From Bacillota bacterium (GTDB lineage: Bacteria > Bacillota > Clostridia > Lachnospirales > Lachnospiraceae): 64,000 nt of DNA. The notes under the pieces were generated by a model that saw only the letters and a program-made list of their open reading frames with translations, did not search any database and had not been told where the DNA came from. This document shows, in pieces, positions 52,243 through 60,863 of this stretch (positions within the stretch are counted from its first letter, which is position 1; every line of letters starts with the position of its first letter). Both the position numbers and the translations under genes were made by a program. The DNA lies in the NCBI GenBank assembly GCA_023423045.1, contig JAFAGA010000068.1:1-64000 (forward strand), given 5' to 3'.

Positions 52243-52992
52243 ATGAGCGTTATTTCAATGAAGCAATTATTGGAAGCTGGTGTACATTTCGGTCACCAGA
52301 CAAGAAGATGGAACCCCAAGATGGCGGAGTACATCTACACCGAGAGAAACGGTATCTACATCATCGACTTACAGAAGTCCGTAGGCAAGGTTGATGAGGC
52401 TTATACTGCAATTAAGAATGTAGTTGCAGAAGGCGGTACAGTTCTTTTTGTCGGCACCAAGAAGCAGGCACAGGATGCGGTTAAATCCGAGGCTGAGCGT
52501 TGCGGAATGTTTTATGTTAATGAGAGATGGTTGGGCGGTATGTTAACCAACTTCAAGACCATCAGAAGCAGAATTGACAGATTAAGAGAAATCGAAAGAA
52601 TGTCCGAGGATGGTACCTTTGATGTTCTTCCTAAAAAAGAAGTAATCCAGATCAAGAAAGAGTGGGAGAAGCTGGAGAAAAACCTTGGCGGCATCAAGAA
52701 TATGAAGAGAGTGCCTGACGCAATCTTCGTAGTAGATCCCAAGAAGGAAAGAATTTGTATCCAGGAAGCTCATAATCTTGGTGTTCCGTTGATTGGTATC
52801 GCTGATACAAACTGCGATCCCGAAGAGTTAGATTTTGTAATTCCTGGCAATGATGATGCGATCAGAGCAGTTAAATTGATTGTTTCCAAGATGGCGGATG
52901 CTGTTATTGAAGCAAATCAGGGCGTTCAGTTAACCGATGCATCTGACAGCAATGAAGCAGAGGAAATCCTGGACGAGGCAGTTGCTGAATAA
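52243..52992 (+). CDS. rpsB: 30S ribosomal protein S2
   Basis: 249 aa from ATG 52243 (MSVISMKQLLEAGVHFGHQTRRWNPKM), with AAATGGAGGTATATT upstream; the upstream in-frame ATG at 52210 has no site. S2 signatures LFVGTKKQAQDAV, NERWLGGMLTNFKTIRSR, PDAIFVVDPKKERICIQEAHNLGVPLIGIADTNCDP. Precedes tsf as in most bacteria. Acidic C-terminal tail. Confidence 0.98.
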   Translation: MSVISMKQLLEAGVHFGHQTRRWNPKMAEYIYTERNGIYIIDLQKSVGKVDEAYTAIKNVVAEGGTVLFVGTKKQAQDAVKSEAERCGMFYVNERWLGGMLTNFKTIRSRIDRLREIERMSEDGTFDVLPKKEVIQIKKEWEKLEKNLGGIKNMKRVPDAIFVVDPKKERICIQEAHNLGVPLIGIADTNCDPEELDFVIPGNDDAIRAVKLIVSKMADAVIEANQGVQLTDASDSNEAEEILDEAVAE

Positions 52993-53056
52993 GAAGTGAC
53001 GTATCAGTGCTTCTTTCCGGGAGACTATAGAATCTAATAAAATGGAGGAATATACG

Positions 53057-53989
53057 ATGGAAGTTACCGCTAGTATGGTAAAAGATTTAAGAGAGATAAC
53101 TGGAGCCGGAATGATGGACTGCAAGAAGGCTCTTGCAGCTACAGACGGCGATATGGATAAAGCAGTTGAGTTCTTAAGAGAAAAAGGACTTGCTGCAGCT
53201 GAGAAGAAGGCCGGAAGAATTGCAGCAGAGGGTATTGTTGATACCTATGTAACTGCAGACGGCAAAGTTGCATCCATTGTGGAAGTAAACAGTGAGACAG
53301 ACTTCGTGGCAAAGAATGAGAAATTCAGAGATTTCGTTGCGGCAGTTGCAAAGCAGGCATCTGAATCCGGTGCTGCTGATCTGGAAGCATTTCTTGCTGA
53401 GAAGTGGGCTCTTGATACCACTAAGACAGTGAAGGAAGAGTTGTCTTCCATGATCGCTATTATCGGCGAGAATATGAACATCAGACGTTATGAGAAGGTA
53501 GCAGCTGAGAACGGATTTGTTGTATCCTATATCCATGGCGGCGGCAGAATTGGTATTCTTGTTGATGTGGACTGCAGCGTTAGTAACGATGAGGTTAAGG
53601 AAGCAGCCAAGAATATTGCAATGCAGATTGCAGCATTATCTCCTAAATATGTAGATCAGTCTGAAATCTCTGCTGATTTTATCGCTCATGAGAAGGAAAT
53701 CCTGAAGGCTCAGATCATGAATGACCCTGCAAATTCCAAGAAGCCGGAAAACATCATCGAGAAGATGCTGGAAGGCCGCCTTAACAAGGAGTTAAAGGAA
53801 TTCTGTCTGGTAGACCAGGTATATGTAAAGGACAGCGAGCTGTCTGTTGGCCAGTATCTTGCTAATGTATCCAAGCAGGTTGGCGCTCCTATTTCCGTAA
53901 AGCGTTTCGTTCGTTTTGAGACAGGCGAAGGCCTCGAGAAAAAGAGCGAGAACTTCGCAGAGGAAGTTGCCAGACAGATGGGCCAGTAA
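53057..53989 (+). CDS. tsf: Elongation factor Ts
   Basis: 310 aa from ATG 53057, with ATGGAGGAATATACG before it. Signatures VKDLREITGAGMMDCKKAL, EINSETDFVAKN-type region (VEVNSETDFVAKNEKFRDF) and C-terminal VARQMGQ. It exchanges nucleotide on EF-Tu. Diverged copies of its last bases recur at 55285. Confidence 0.98.
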   Translation: MEVTASMVKDLREITGAGMMDCKKALAATDGDMDKAVEFLREKGLAAAEKKAGRIAAEGIVDTYVTADGKVASIVEVNSETDFVAKNEKFRDFVAAVAKQASESGAADLEAFLAEKWALDTTKTVKEELSSMIAIIGENMNIRRYEKVAAENGFVVSYIHGGGRIGILVDVDCSVSNDEVKEAAKNIAMQIAALSPKYVDQSEISADFIAHEKEILKAQIMNDPANSKKPENIIEKMLEGRLNKELKEFCLVDQVYVKDSELSVGQYLANVSKQVGAPISVKRFVRFETGEGLEKKSENFAEEVARQMGQ

Positions 53990-54185
53990 TCAAATAATTT
54001 TAAATAATGCTTAACCGCCGGAATGTAATTTTTCCGGCGGTTTTCTTATAGATATAATTACCTATAAACTTAACCACCTTTTAAATATTAATGGAAATAT
54101 TTTGGTGAAAGATGTATAATAAAAGAAAATGAGTGGGAGTTGTGAGTATGAACTCTGAAATTGTAATGTATCAGACTGAGGATGG
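53963..54185 (+). repeat. Direct repeat, copy 1 (tsf end, terminator, rhuM start)
   Basis: About 223 bp covering the last codons of tsf, its terminator, the AT-rich spacer and the first codons of the RhuM-family gene. It aligns over its whole length with 55285-55508. Confidence 0.8.
54013..54046 (+). terminator. Rho-independent terminator after tsf
   Basis: AACCGCCGGAA stem with TTCCGGCGGTT and T-run. A diverged counterpart (CCACCGGAAA/TTTCCGGTGG) occurs at about 55337-55368. Confidence 0.9.
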
Positions 54186-55116
54186 TTTGACGAAAATAGA
54201 GACTACCTTTGATAATGATACCGTTTGGCTATCTATAGACCAAATGGCAGAATTATTTCAACGTGATAGAAGTGTAATCGGCAAGCATGTAAGAAACATT
54301 TTCAAAGAAGGCGAACTTGAGAGAAATTCAGTGTGGGCAAAATTTGCCTACACTGCTTCTGATGGAAAAGAATATCAGGTTGATTACTATAACTTAGATG
54401 TAATTATCTCTGTGGGTTATCGTGTGAAATCATTACGAGGCACCCAGTTTAGAATATGGGCAAGTAATGTCTTAAAGGAATATATGAAAAAAGGGTTTGC
54501 CATGAATGATGATCTTTTAAAAAATAATGGCGGCGGAATTTATTTTGATGAATTACTGGACCGCATCCGTGACATCCGTTCATCAGAAAAAGTATTCTGG
54601 AGAAAAGTGCTTGATATCTATGCAACGAGTGTAGACTATGACCCAAGAGCAGAAGCATCTACTTTGTTTTTCAAGACAGTACAGAATAAAATGCATTGGG
54701 CAGCACATGGGCAGACAGCAGCAGAGAAACCTTATCTAGGTATGCTTAGCTTCCAAGGAAAAATGCCTACTCAAGCTGACGCATTAGTAGCAAAAAACTA
54801 TTGTAATGAGGAAGAATTATCTGAGTTAAATAGTGTTGTTTCTGCTTATCTTGAATTTGCAGAAATGCAGGCCCGTAGAAGAATACCAATGTATATGTCA
54901 GATTGGATTGAAACATTGGATGGTTTTTTGAAATTATCCAAGCATGAGATTCTTATCCATTCCGGGAAGGTTAGTGCTAAAGCAGCTGAACTTAAGGCCA
55001 AGGAAGAATATAAGAAGTATAAGGCATTGCATTTAGATGATGTTTCAAAGGCTGAAAAAGATTATATAAAGATTTTAGAAGATATGGAAATGAAGTTGCT
55101 AGGTGAAAAAAATTAA
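54148..55116 (+). CDS. RhuM family (virulence RhuM) protein
   Basis: 322 aa from ATG 54148, preceded by GTGGGAGTTGTGAGT. VWLSIDQMAELFQRDRSVIGKHVRNIFKEGEL, YNLDVIISVGYRVKSLRGTQFRIWASNVLKEYMKKGF and the C-terminal YLEFAEMQARRRIPMYMSDWIETLDGFL are hallmarks of the RhuM family, found on mobile islands and pathogenicity loci. The biochemical role is unknown. The first 100 residues look like a DNA-binding KilA/Bro-type module. More AT-rich than the flanking operon. Lies alone between duplicated tsf ends. Confidence 0.85.
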   Translation: MNSEIVMYQTEDGLTKIETTFDNDTVWLSIDQMAELFQRDRSVIGKHVRNIFKEGELERNSVWAKFAYTASDGKEYQVDYYNLDVIISVGYRVKSLRGTQFRIWASNVLKEYMKKGFAMNDDLLKNNGGGIYFDELLDRIRDIRSSEKVFWRKVLDIYATSVDYDPRAEASTLFFKTVQNKMHWAAHGQTAAEKPYLGMLSFQGKMPTQADALVAKNYCNEEELSELNSVVSAYLEFAEMQARRRIPMYMSDWIETLDGFLKLSKHEILIHSGKVSAKAAELKAKEEYKKYKALHLDDVSKAEKDYIKILEDMEMKLLGEKN

Positions 55117-55679
55117 AAGCAGGATCACATTATGAGCATAATTGGAAGATTACATCTTTGCAGCTATTACTGCAATATCTTCTATAATTCTATTATTTAC
55201 AAAAGTCGTAATACCAGGGTTGGTATTCTTGTTCCAAAGTTCGCAAAGCAGATGGGTAACGAGTCAAGACGTAGGTGCAACTTGGAAGATTGCTAGACAG
55301 ATGGGCAACTAGATATATAATTTATTGTAGTGCTTAACCACCGGAAATGCAATGCTTTCCGGTGGTTTTTCTATGTCTGGAGAAGTATCATAAACCTATC
55401 CTTTTAAATATAAATGGAAATATTTTTGTGAAACATGTATAGTAAGAAGAAAAAGAGTATGAACCATGGTGGGAATTCTAAAACTGTAATATAGCAGAAT
55501 GAGGGCGGTTTTTGCCGAGATTTTTATTATGCTTATTACCTGGGAACGATAAGAATAATTTAAAGCTGACCAACGGACCTAATATCGGATTGAAATAAAG
55601 CAAGGATTGTTAAGATGCAGTTAAGATAATCCGTTATATTATATGTAGTAGCTGCGAACATAATATTGGGGGTGAATGA
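55117..55679. other. Non-coding duplicated remnant
   Basis: No intact gene. 55216-55260 contains TTGGTATTCTTGTT and TTCGCAAAGCAGATGGGTAAC, both resembling tsf (around 53550 and its end). 55285-55508 is a diverged copy of 53963-54185. Downstream to 55679 is AT-rich with GGGGTGA before the broken regulator. I see no tRNA or integrase. Confidence 0.65.
55285..55508 (+). repeat. Direct repeat, copy 2 (decayed)
   Basis: Aligns with copy 1: GAAGATTGCTAGACAGATGGGCAAC for the tsf tail, GCTTAACCACCGG...TCCGGTGG for the terminator, TTTTAAATATAAATGGAAATATTTTTGTGAAACATGTATAG for the spacer, and a broken start of the RhuM gene. An extra base shifts the tsf frame. Confidence 0.8.
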
Positions 55680-56537
55680 TTGAATAACCTAAACCAAATA
55701 GGCGCTGCATTAAGATATATTGATGAACATTTGGATGAACCCTTAGATCTGGAAATGCTATCTAGAAAATTCTTATGTTCACCGTTCTATTTTCACAGAT
55801 TGTTTTCTGTCATTGTGGGAAAATCTTTAGCGGCGTATATTAGAGACAGACGGATACTTTATACCTGCCGACTGCTCTGCAATACAGAAAGGAACATTTT
55901 AGATATTGCGTTAGATTGCGGTTTCAATTCAGCACAATCCTTTTCCAGAACATTTAAAGAGATACAGGGGGTAACACCAAGGGAATACAGAGAATAAGGG
56001 TACCAACCGGTGATAGTGTCTGTAGATGAGTTAATAATGAAATTCACGAATAGATTGAGAGGCGGGATTAATTTGAACCCTAAAATTATTAAACGTGATA
56101 GTATCTTAATTGCTGGAACTCAGGGCGATGGAAATAATACATGGGAGGTTTGGAATGCATTTGAGCAATTAATGAATGAAAAACCTCTCAGTAATACTCT
56201 ATCTAAAAACGGATATGAAATAAGATTATATAGAAATAATATTTGTACTGTCCATGTCGGATATCCAGTTCAAAATAAAGAGGTGGCTTCAGCTTACTCC
56301 GTATTTGAATTACCGGCATCAAAATATGCTTCTTTTGACATATATGTATCTAATGGCTATGAAAGCGAGAATAATGCCATGAACGAATGGTTAGAGACAA
56401 ACAATGAAGGATATTCAGAAAGACTCTTTCATCATAATACTAATTATTGTGTTGAGTATTATGATGAACGTTTTAATGGGAATGAGACTAATTCAATCGT
56501 AGAAATATGGATTCCTATTGAGAAGAATAAGGCATAA
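55680..56537 (+). pseudogene. AraC-type regulator with GyrI-like domain, broken by one in-frame stop
   Basis: Start TTG 55680 (GGGGTGA upstream). N-terminal AraC HTH pair: DEPLDLEMLSRKFLCSPFYFHRLF and ILDIALDCGFNSAQSFSRTFKEIQGVTPREYRE, then TAA at 55995-55997, then the same frame continues GYQPVIVSVDELIMKFTNRLRGG and a GyrI-like effector-binding domain (IAGTQGDGNNTWEVWNAFEQLM...IWIPIEKNK). One substitution (for example CAA to TAA) would explain it. The two halves could still be made separately: the distal ORF has an ATG-less GTG/ATA region and no clear site. Confidence 0.8.
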
Positions 56538-56631
56538 AAGGGGAATGTCTGGATTATAACTTAGATGCCTTTAGGAGAGGTAATACCATGGTTTAATCAA
56601 AAATAATTCTGATTCCTGGGAGGATGGATCT

Positions 56632-57564
56632 ATGGCTAGAATAATTGATCGGGTGCTGGACGATATAGGAGATGTGGAATTGCTTGATAAACTGTTATCT
56701 CTTCCGAAATCAGACCTTAATACGCTTTTGCTTGAAGTCTATAAATTACAAGCGGAAAAGCTCACTCCAAACGAATTGCTCAGGGCTTATCAATCGAACC
56801 GTTTTGCTGCACCAGGCGAAGTAAATCCAATTGCATATCATCGAGTGGAAGCAGATCTGTTAAAAATTGCTGACGATATGGGGATTAGCGGTATTTTGCT
56901 TTCTCCGTCGGCACCGTTTGGGAGCTGTTCGGTCTTTGGCTGTGTTGACCAGAACAATGTGATAAGCGCGGCAAGAGGGACGGAAACCTTACCGGATCCA
57001 ACCAATATGCTGGCTGTTATTATTGCAGACAGATTGATGAAAGGTAGGATAGCAAAAACAAAAACGGATCATTACTGTACAACGGCCAGAGTGGTCAGAG
57101 CACAAGCTTTTTCCGGTAAGGATTTTTTTGCTCATTTCGGGATATTTTCCATGGTATCCTATGGAATGGATAGCGGCTCTTATTCCTGTGAAAAAGAGCT
57201 TTTTGTAAAGCAGCTTGCCTATTATAAGAGGTTGCTCAGCGAGAAATATGGTGCCAGGTTATCCGTAACACTTAGGAAAAGGGGAGGTTATACGGACAAT
57301 GACGGATTCTTTGAAAGAATGACCCAGCTTGTACAGGGTGAGTTGCCGGAGGTACCATTATCCTTTGATCTGGAGCATGAAAATAATAATTATTATAAAG
57401 GCATTAACTTTAAATTGTATGTGGAAAAGGATAATGAAAAGATTGAAATTGGGGACGGCGGTTTTGTTGACTGGATAGCAAAGATGGTCAGCAATAAAAA
57501 AATGCGTTGTCTCATAAGCGGGATAGGCATAGATAGAATGCTTCTGATTTCCCAGGAGATATGA
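56632..57564 (+). CDS. Unknown protein with class II synthetase-like motifs
   Basis: 310 aa, CTGGGAGGATGGATCT before the ATG. The N-terminal third is helical. DHYCTTARVVRAQAFSGKDFFAHFGIFSMVSYGMDSG and the late SGIGIDRMLLIS resemble motif 2/motif 3 of class II aminoacyl-tRNA synthetases (HisRS-like), but the anticodon domain and full motif set are absent. No family I can name with certainty. Could bind a nucleotide or amino acid. Followed by its own terminator. Confidence 0.5.
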   Translation: MARIIDRVLDDIGDVELLDKLLSLPKSDLNTLLLEVYKLQAEKLTPNELLRAYQSNRFAAPGEVNPIAYHRVEADLLKIADDMGISGILLSPSAPFGSCSVFGCVDQNNVISAARGTETLPDPTNMLAVIIADRLMKGRIAKTKTDHYCTTARVVRAQAFSGKDFFAHFGIFSMVSYGMDSGSYSCEKELFVKQLAYYKRLLSEKYGARLSVTLRKRGGYTDNDGFFERMTQLVQGELPEVPLSFDLEHENNNYYKGINFKLYVEKDNEKIEIGDGGFVDWIAKMVSNKKMRCLISGIGIDRMLLISQEI

Positions 57565-57589
57565 AACTGAGTTTGCTTCTTTTATGAAA

Positions 57590-57630
57590 AAATACACCTG
57601 TAGTCATTGGATTGATTCAGGTGTATTTCT
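57590..57630 (+). terminator. Terminator after the unknown gene
   Basis: AAATACACCTG/CAGGTGTATTT stem with 17-nt loop, T-rich tail and an A-run before. On the minus strand it can also serve the convergent phosphatase gene. Confidence 0.7.
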
Positions 57631-57756
57631 ATGTTGTAATTTTGAGGATTAGCAGGAAGTGATTTTATCCAGAGGTAGGATACAGTATTATCATTCTGTC
57701 TTCTGCAACCTCATGGTTCAATAGATTATTCTGCTGTGAAGGATCAGTCTGCCATA

Positions 57757-58461
57757 TTAATCAAAGGTTTCCTGAAAGAAGCCGGAGTAAGAGATTGGTT
57801 CATCACCGGCATACAGGTGGGAGGTATCCCCCAATGCCTGACAGCGGAAATACACTTCTCCTTTGATGCGTTCTTCCGATGCCAATGTCGTTATCGAGGT
57901 GGGAGGGACGAAAAAACCCTGCCACAAAAGTGGGGCTGAAATTCCAAGCAGGTGGGACAGGATGGCCAGCTGGACGCCCATATGGCAGAAGATGACGATG
58001 GTATCAGAGGAACCTTTCTCACAGCGGTAGTAATTGCCTTCGCGGATATATCCGTAGTGTCCTAATAACAAATCCATATTTGCTGTAATATTTCGGTAAA
58101 CCTCTTCCACATTGCCGGTTGACATGATAGGGGCCTTTAGCCATTGATCCTTATGGTACAACGGAGACTGCTTTGTCCACAAAGCGGGCATGAGATCCCA
58201 TGGGATACATTTTCTTCCGCTCTCCTCCAGTATATGGCCAGGAAATTCCTGAAGCCATTCATAATAAATTGCAGTTCTCCCAATACGCTCCAACGTAATC
58301 TTGGCAGTAGCTTTGGCACGTCCAAGGGTGGAGCAGTAAAAATCATTTACTTTAAGCCTGCTGATCCGGTCGGCTAAGAGTTCTGCCTCCCGGAAGCCTT
58401 TTTCCGTAAGGGAGTCATTTACATAATCGGGATCTCCGTGGCGGATGAATAGTATTTTCAT
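57757..58461 (-). CDS. Histidine phosphatase family protein
   Basis: 234 aa. RHG motif in MKILFIRHGDPDYVNDSLTEKGFREAELL (catalytic His8), the second conserved Arg/Glu stretch DFYCSTLGRAKATAKI and a later FCHMGVQLAILSHLLG with the second His. Phosphoglycerate-mutase-like superfamily: phosphatases or mutases for small phosphates. Substrate unknown. AAGGAGGCTATACTA lies upstream. Convergent with the gene at 56632. Confidence 0.85.
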   Translation of the reverse strand: MKILFIRHGDPDYVNDSLTEKGFREAELLADRISRLKVNDFYCSTLGRAKATAKITLERIGRTAIYYEWLQEFPGHILEESGRKCIPWDLMPALWTKQSPLYHKDQWLKAPIMSTGNVEEVYRNITANMDLLLGHYGYIREGNYYRCEKGSSDTIVIFCHMGVQLAILSHLLGISAPLLWQGFFVPPTSITTLASEERIKGEVYFRCQALGDTSHLYAGDEPISYSGFFQETFD

Positions 58462-58804
58462 TAGTATAGCCTCCTTGTATGTCGTGATGAATTATAATAA
58501 GTATAGCAAAATATAACTAAATACAATGAATTGTGTTGAATTATATGGAATAATGCTTATAATAAGGAAGGGATGCAGCAATCTTAAATGTATTGAGCAA
58601 GCCCATATCATGCCCACTACGCTTTCACTATATCATAGCACATGATTTGGGGAATGTATATTGTGAATCAGAATGATTTCTGGTATGGGCCGGATTGTAT
58701 CAGGCTTTTTGATGGGGTTTTTGGCGGAGATTTTATGAAACTGGTTTTTTTTCCGCTCAATATGTGATAGAATAATTATTGACTTTATTATTAGGGGTGA
58801 GGAC
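58462..58804. promoter_or_regulatory. Intergenic region with candidate promoter
   Basis: No gene seen in this 343-bp gap between divergent genes. TTGAAT (58536-58541), 16 bp, TATAAT (58558-58563) reads toward the deacetylase but is about 240 bp away. Other promoters for both sides may exist nearer. Confidence 0.4.
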
Positions 58805-59944
58805 TTGCTTAAAGATGTGGAAGAAAGTAGTTCAAGTATAAAGAGCAGCGGCCAACAAGGCACTTCCGATCGAAGAAAACGTATTAATCGGATTAAAACC
58901 GGAATTATAATCATCGCTATTGTATTATTAATTCTGCCAACGATCTTCTGCATCATATTGGGATTTCAGGTGAGCCGTCTGCAGAGGCAGGTGGAGGTTT
59001 TGTTAAGTTTGCATGATGAGTATGATCTGTCCGCCAGGAATAAGAGCGGTGAGGTATTTGCATATGCAGCGGTTATTGACTCGAAGGAGATGGTTGACGG
59101 TGATACCGAATTGCCTCCTGTATTTTGGCAGTCAGAAGATATGGCAGTGGCAGAGACCGGCGAAGGTGAGGAAGATACGGCTCAGAGACAGGAGGATATT
59201 CCTGCGGAACCGCTGGAAGAAATGATCAAAGAGAACCCTGGGGAAGATACCGTAGAGCCGGAGGACAGCTCCGGGCAAGAGGACGGGGAAGAAAAGCCAG
59301 GAAAATATGCGGATAAGAAGGTATATCTTACCTTTGATGACGGTCCGAGCATCTTTACGGATGAGATTCTTGATATACTTAAGGAATATGACGTCAAGGC
59401 TACCTTTTTTGTGGTGGGCAAGGAGAATAAAAAGTCCAAGGAGCTTTACAAAAGAATTGTAGAGGAAGGGCATACCTTGGGCATGCATTCCTACTCCCAT
59501 GAGTATTCAAAAATATATAATTCTCTAGAAGATTTTCAGAAGGACTTTACAAAACTATGGAAATTGTTATATGATACTACTGGATACAAACCTACTATTT
59601 TCCGCTTTCCCGGGGGAAGCAATAACATGGTGAACAAGCGCGGAACGAAGGAGTTCATCCGGTATCTGAATGAAGCGGGAATTGTATATTTTGATTGGAA
59701 TGTGGTGAACGGGGATGCCACAGGAGTGGAGTATACCGAGGAACAACTGATTGATAATGTTCTGAAGGGGATAGCCATTAAACGCAATGCTATTGTATTG
59801 ATGCATGATATCCAGACCAAGCCGGAGACAGTAGCTTCGCTGCCAAAGCTGTTGGATATCCTGATATCGGAGGATGCCAGGATTCTTCCTTTGGATGATA
59901 TGGTTACACCGATTCAAATGATTAAGGCCGATACAGTCAAATAA
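58805..59944 (+). CDS. Membrane-anchored polysaccharide deacetylase
   Basis: 379 aa from TTG 58805, with GGGGTGAGGAC before it. One N-terminal membrane segment (about residues 35-58, GIIIIAIVLLILPTIFCIILG), a short coiled part, an acidic stalk (about 110-165), and a NodB domain: LTFDDGPSIFTDEILDILKEY (metal D), HTLGMHSYSHEYSK (metal H-x3-H), RFPGGSNN and NWNVVNGDA-type region DWNVVNGDATG, LMHDIQTKPETVA. It likely deacetylates peptidoglycan outside the cell. Next to a bactofilin, so a cell-wall shape unit is possible. Confidence 0.88.
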   Translation: MLKDVEESSSSIKSSGQQGTSDRRKRINRIKTGIIIIAIVLLILPTIFCIILGFQVSRLQRQVEVLLSLHDEYDLSARNKSGEVFAYAAVIDSKEMVDGDTELPPVFWQSEDMAVAETGEGEEDTAQRQEDIPAEPLEEMIKENPGEDTVEPEDSSGQEDGEEKPGKYADKKVYLTFDDGPSIFTDEILDILKEYDVKATFFVVGKENKKSKELYKRIVEEGHTLGMHSYSHEYSKIYNSLEDFQKDFTKLWKLLYDTTGYKPTIFRFPGGSNNMVNKRGTKEFIRYLNEAGIVYFDWNVVNGDATGVEYTEEQLIDNVLKGIAIKRNAIVLMHDIQTKPETVASLPKLLDILISEDARILPLDDMVTPIQMIKADTVK

Positions 59945-59970
59945 ATCAAGAACAGGGAGGTATTTAACAA

Positions 59971-60816
59971 ATGGGTTTTTTCAAGGATTTTAGGGAAGAT
60001 ATATCCCAGGCGATGAATGAGCTGCTGCCGGAGGAGGAAACCAGCGGGGAAGATGAGAAGGAGCAGCTTGTGAATACGTTGGATCTCGAAGAAATTGCCT
60101 CGGATGAGGTATCGGACAGCGAGAGAATGAAGGAATGGCTGGAGGAGTTTGCACAGAAGGATGAAGAGGAGCCGGAGAGCCGAACCGAGTCTGAGGATGC
60201 GGATCAAAAGGAAACCGATGATAAGGAACATGCATTTAAATTAGAGGAAGAAGAGGGTGAGGATATGGATGATAATGTAGATATCGAATTATTGGAAGCA
60301 ATGAATTCGGAAGAAGAAGCGGAGGCCAGGGAGAATGAGCCTGCAAAGCTGCGCACTGCTTCTGTGGTCAGCGATGACGAGGTAACTGTAATAACGAAGG
60401 GAACAACCATTAACGGAAGCATTTCTTCTGACGGTTCTTTGGAAGTGAACGGAACAATTACCGGAGACGTTGAATGTCTGGGTAAATTATCCATTACCGG
60501 TAAGGTTACAGGTAATTCCACTGCAGCCGAGGTTTTCGTCAACACAGAGCGCCTTCAGGGAAGCATCAACAGTGAAGGAAGCGTCAAGGTAGGGCTTGGT
60601 ACTGTAATTATTGGTGATATCGTGGCTACCTCAGGTGTAATTGCAGGGGCTATCAAAGGAGAGATCGATATCAACGGACCCATTGTTATCGATTCTACCG
60701 CTATTATCAAAGGCAATATTAAGGCAAAGTCCGTACAGATCAATAACGGCGCAGTAATTGAAGGTTTCTGCTCCTTGAGCTATTCTTCTGTGGATGTGGA
60801 TAATATATTTGAATAA
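59971..60816 (+). CDS. Bactofilin (polymer-forming cytoskeletal protein)
   Basis: 281 aa. A long acidic N-terminal part (about 1-130) precedes the right-handed beta-helix bactofilin core: TVITKGTTINGSISSDGSLEVNGTITGDVECLGKLSITGKVTGNSTA...GDIVATSGVIAGAIKGEIDINGPIVIDSTAIIKGNIKAKSVQINNG. Such proteins form nucleotide-independent filaments that place cell-wall enzymes. AGGGAGG lies before the ATG. Cotranscribed with the deacetylase. Confidence 0.88.
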   Translation: MGFFKDFREDISQAMNELLPEEETSGEDEKEQLVNTLDLEEIASDEVSDSERMKEWLEEFAQKDEEEPESRTESEDADQKETDDKEHAFKLEEEEGEDMDDNVDIELLEAMNSEEEAEARENEPAKLRTASVVSDDEVTVITKGTTINGSISSDGSLEVNGTITGDVECLGKLSITGKVTGNSTAAEVFVNTERLQGSINSEGSVKVGLGTVIIGDIVATSGVIAGAIKGEIDINGPIVIDSTAIIKGNIKAKSVQINNGAVIEGFCSLSYSSVDVDNIFE

Positions 60817-60863
60817 TAAGCAGGAAGATAAAAAACCCTGATGAAACAGCATGGAGGTCTTGT

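Noticed and set aside
55680..56537. Two separate genes (HTH protein and GyrI-like protein)
   Set aside because: Both parts share one frame with a single stop between, and together match one full-length regulator; the second part lacks its own site.
53990..56600. Prophage or integrative element with integrase
   Set aside because: No integrase, terminase or tRNA attachment site is visible; only the duplicated tsf end suggests insertion.
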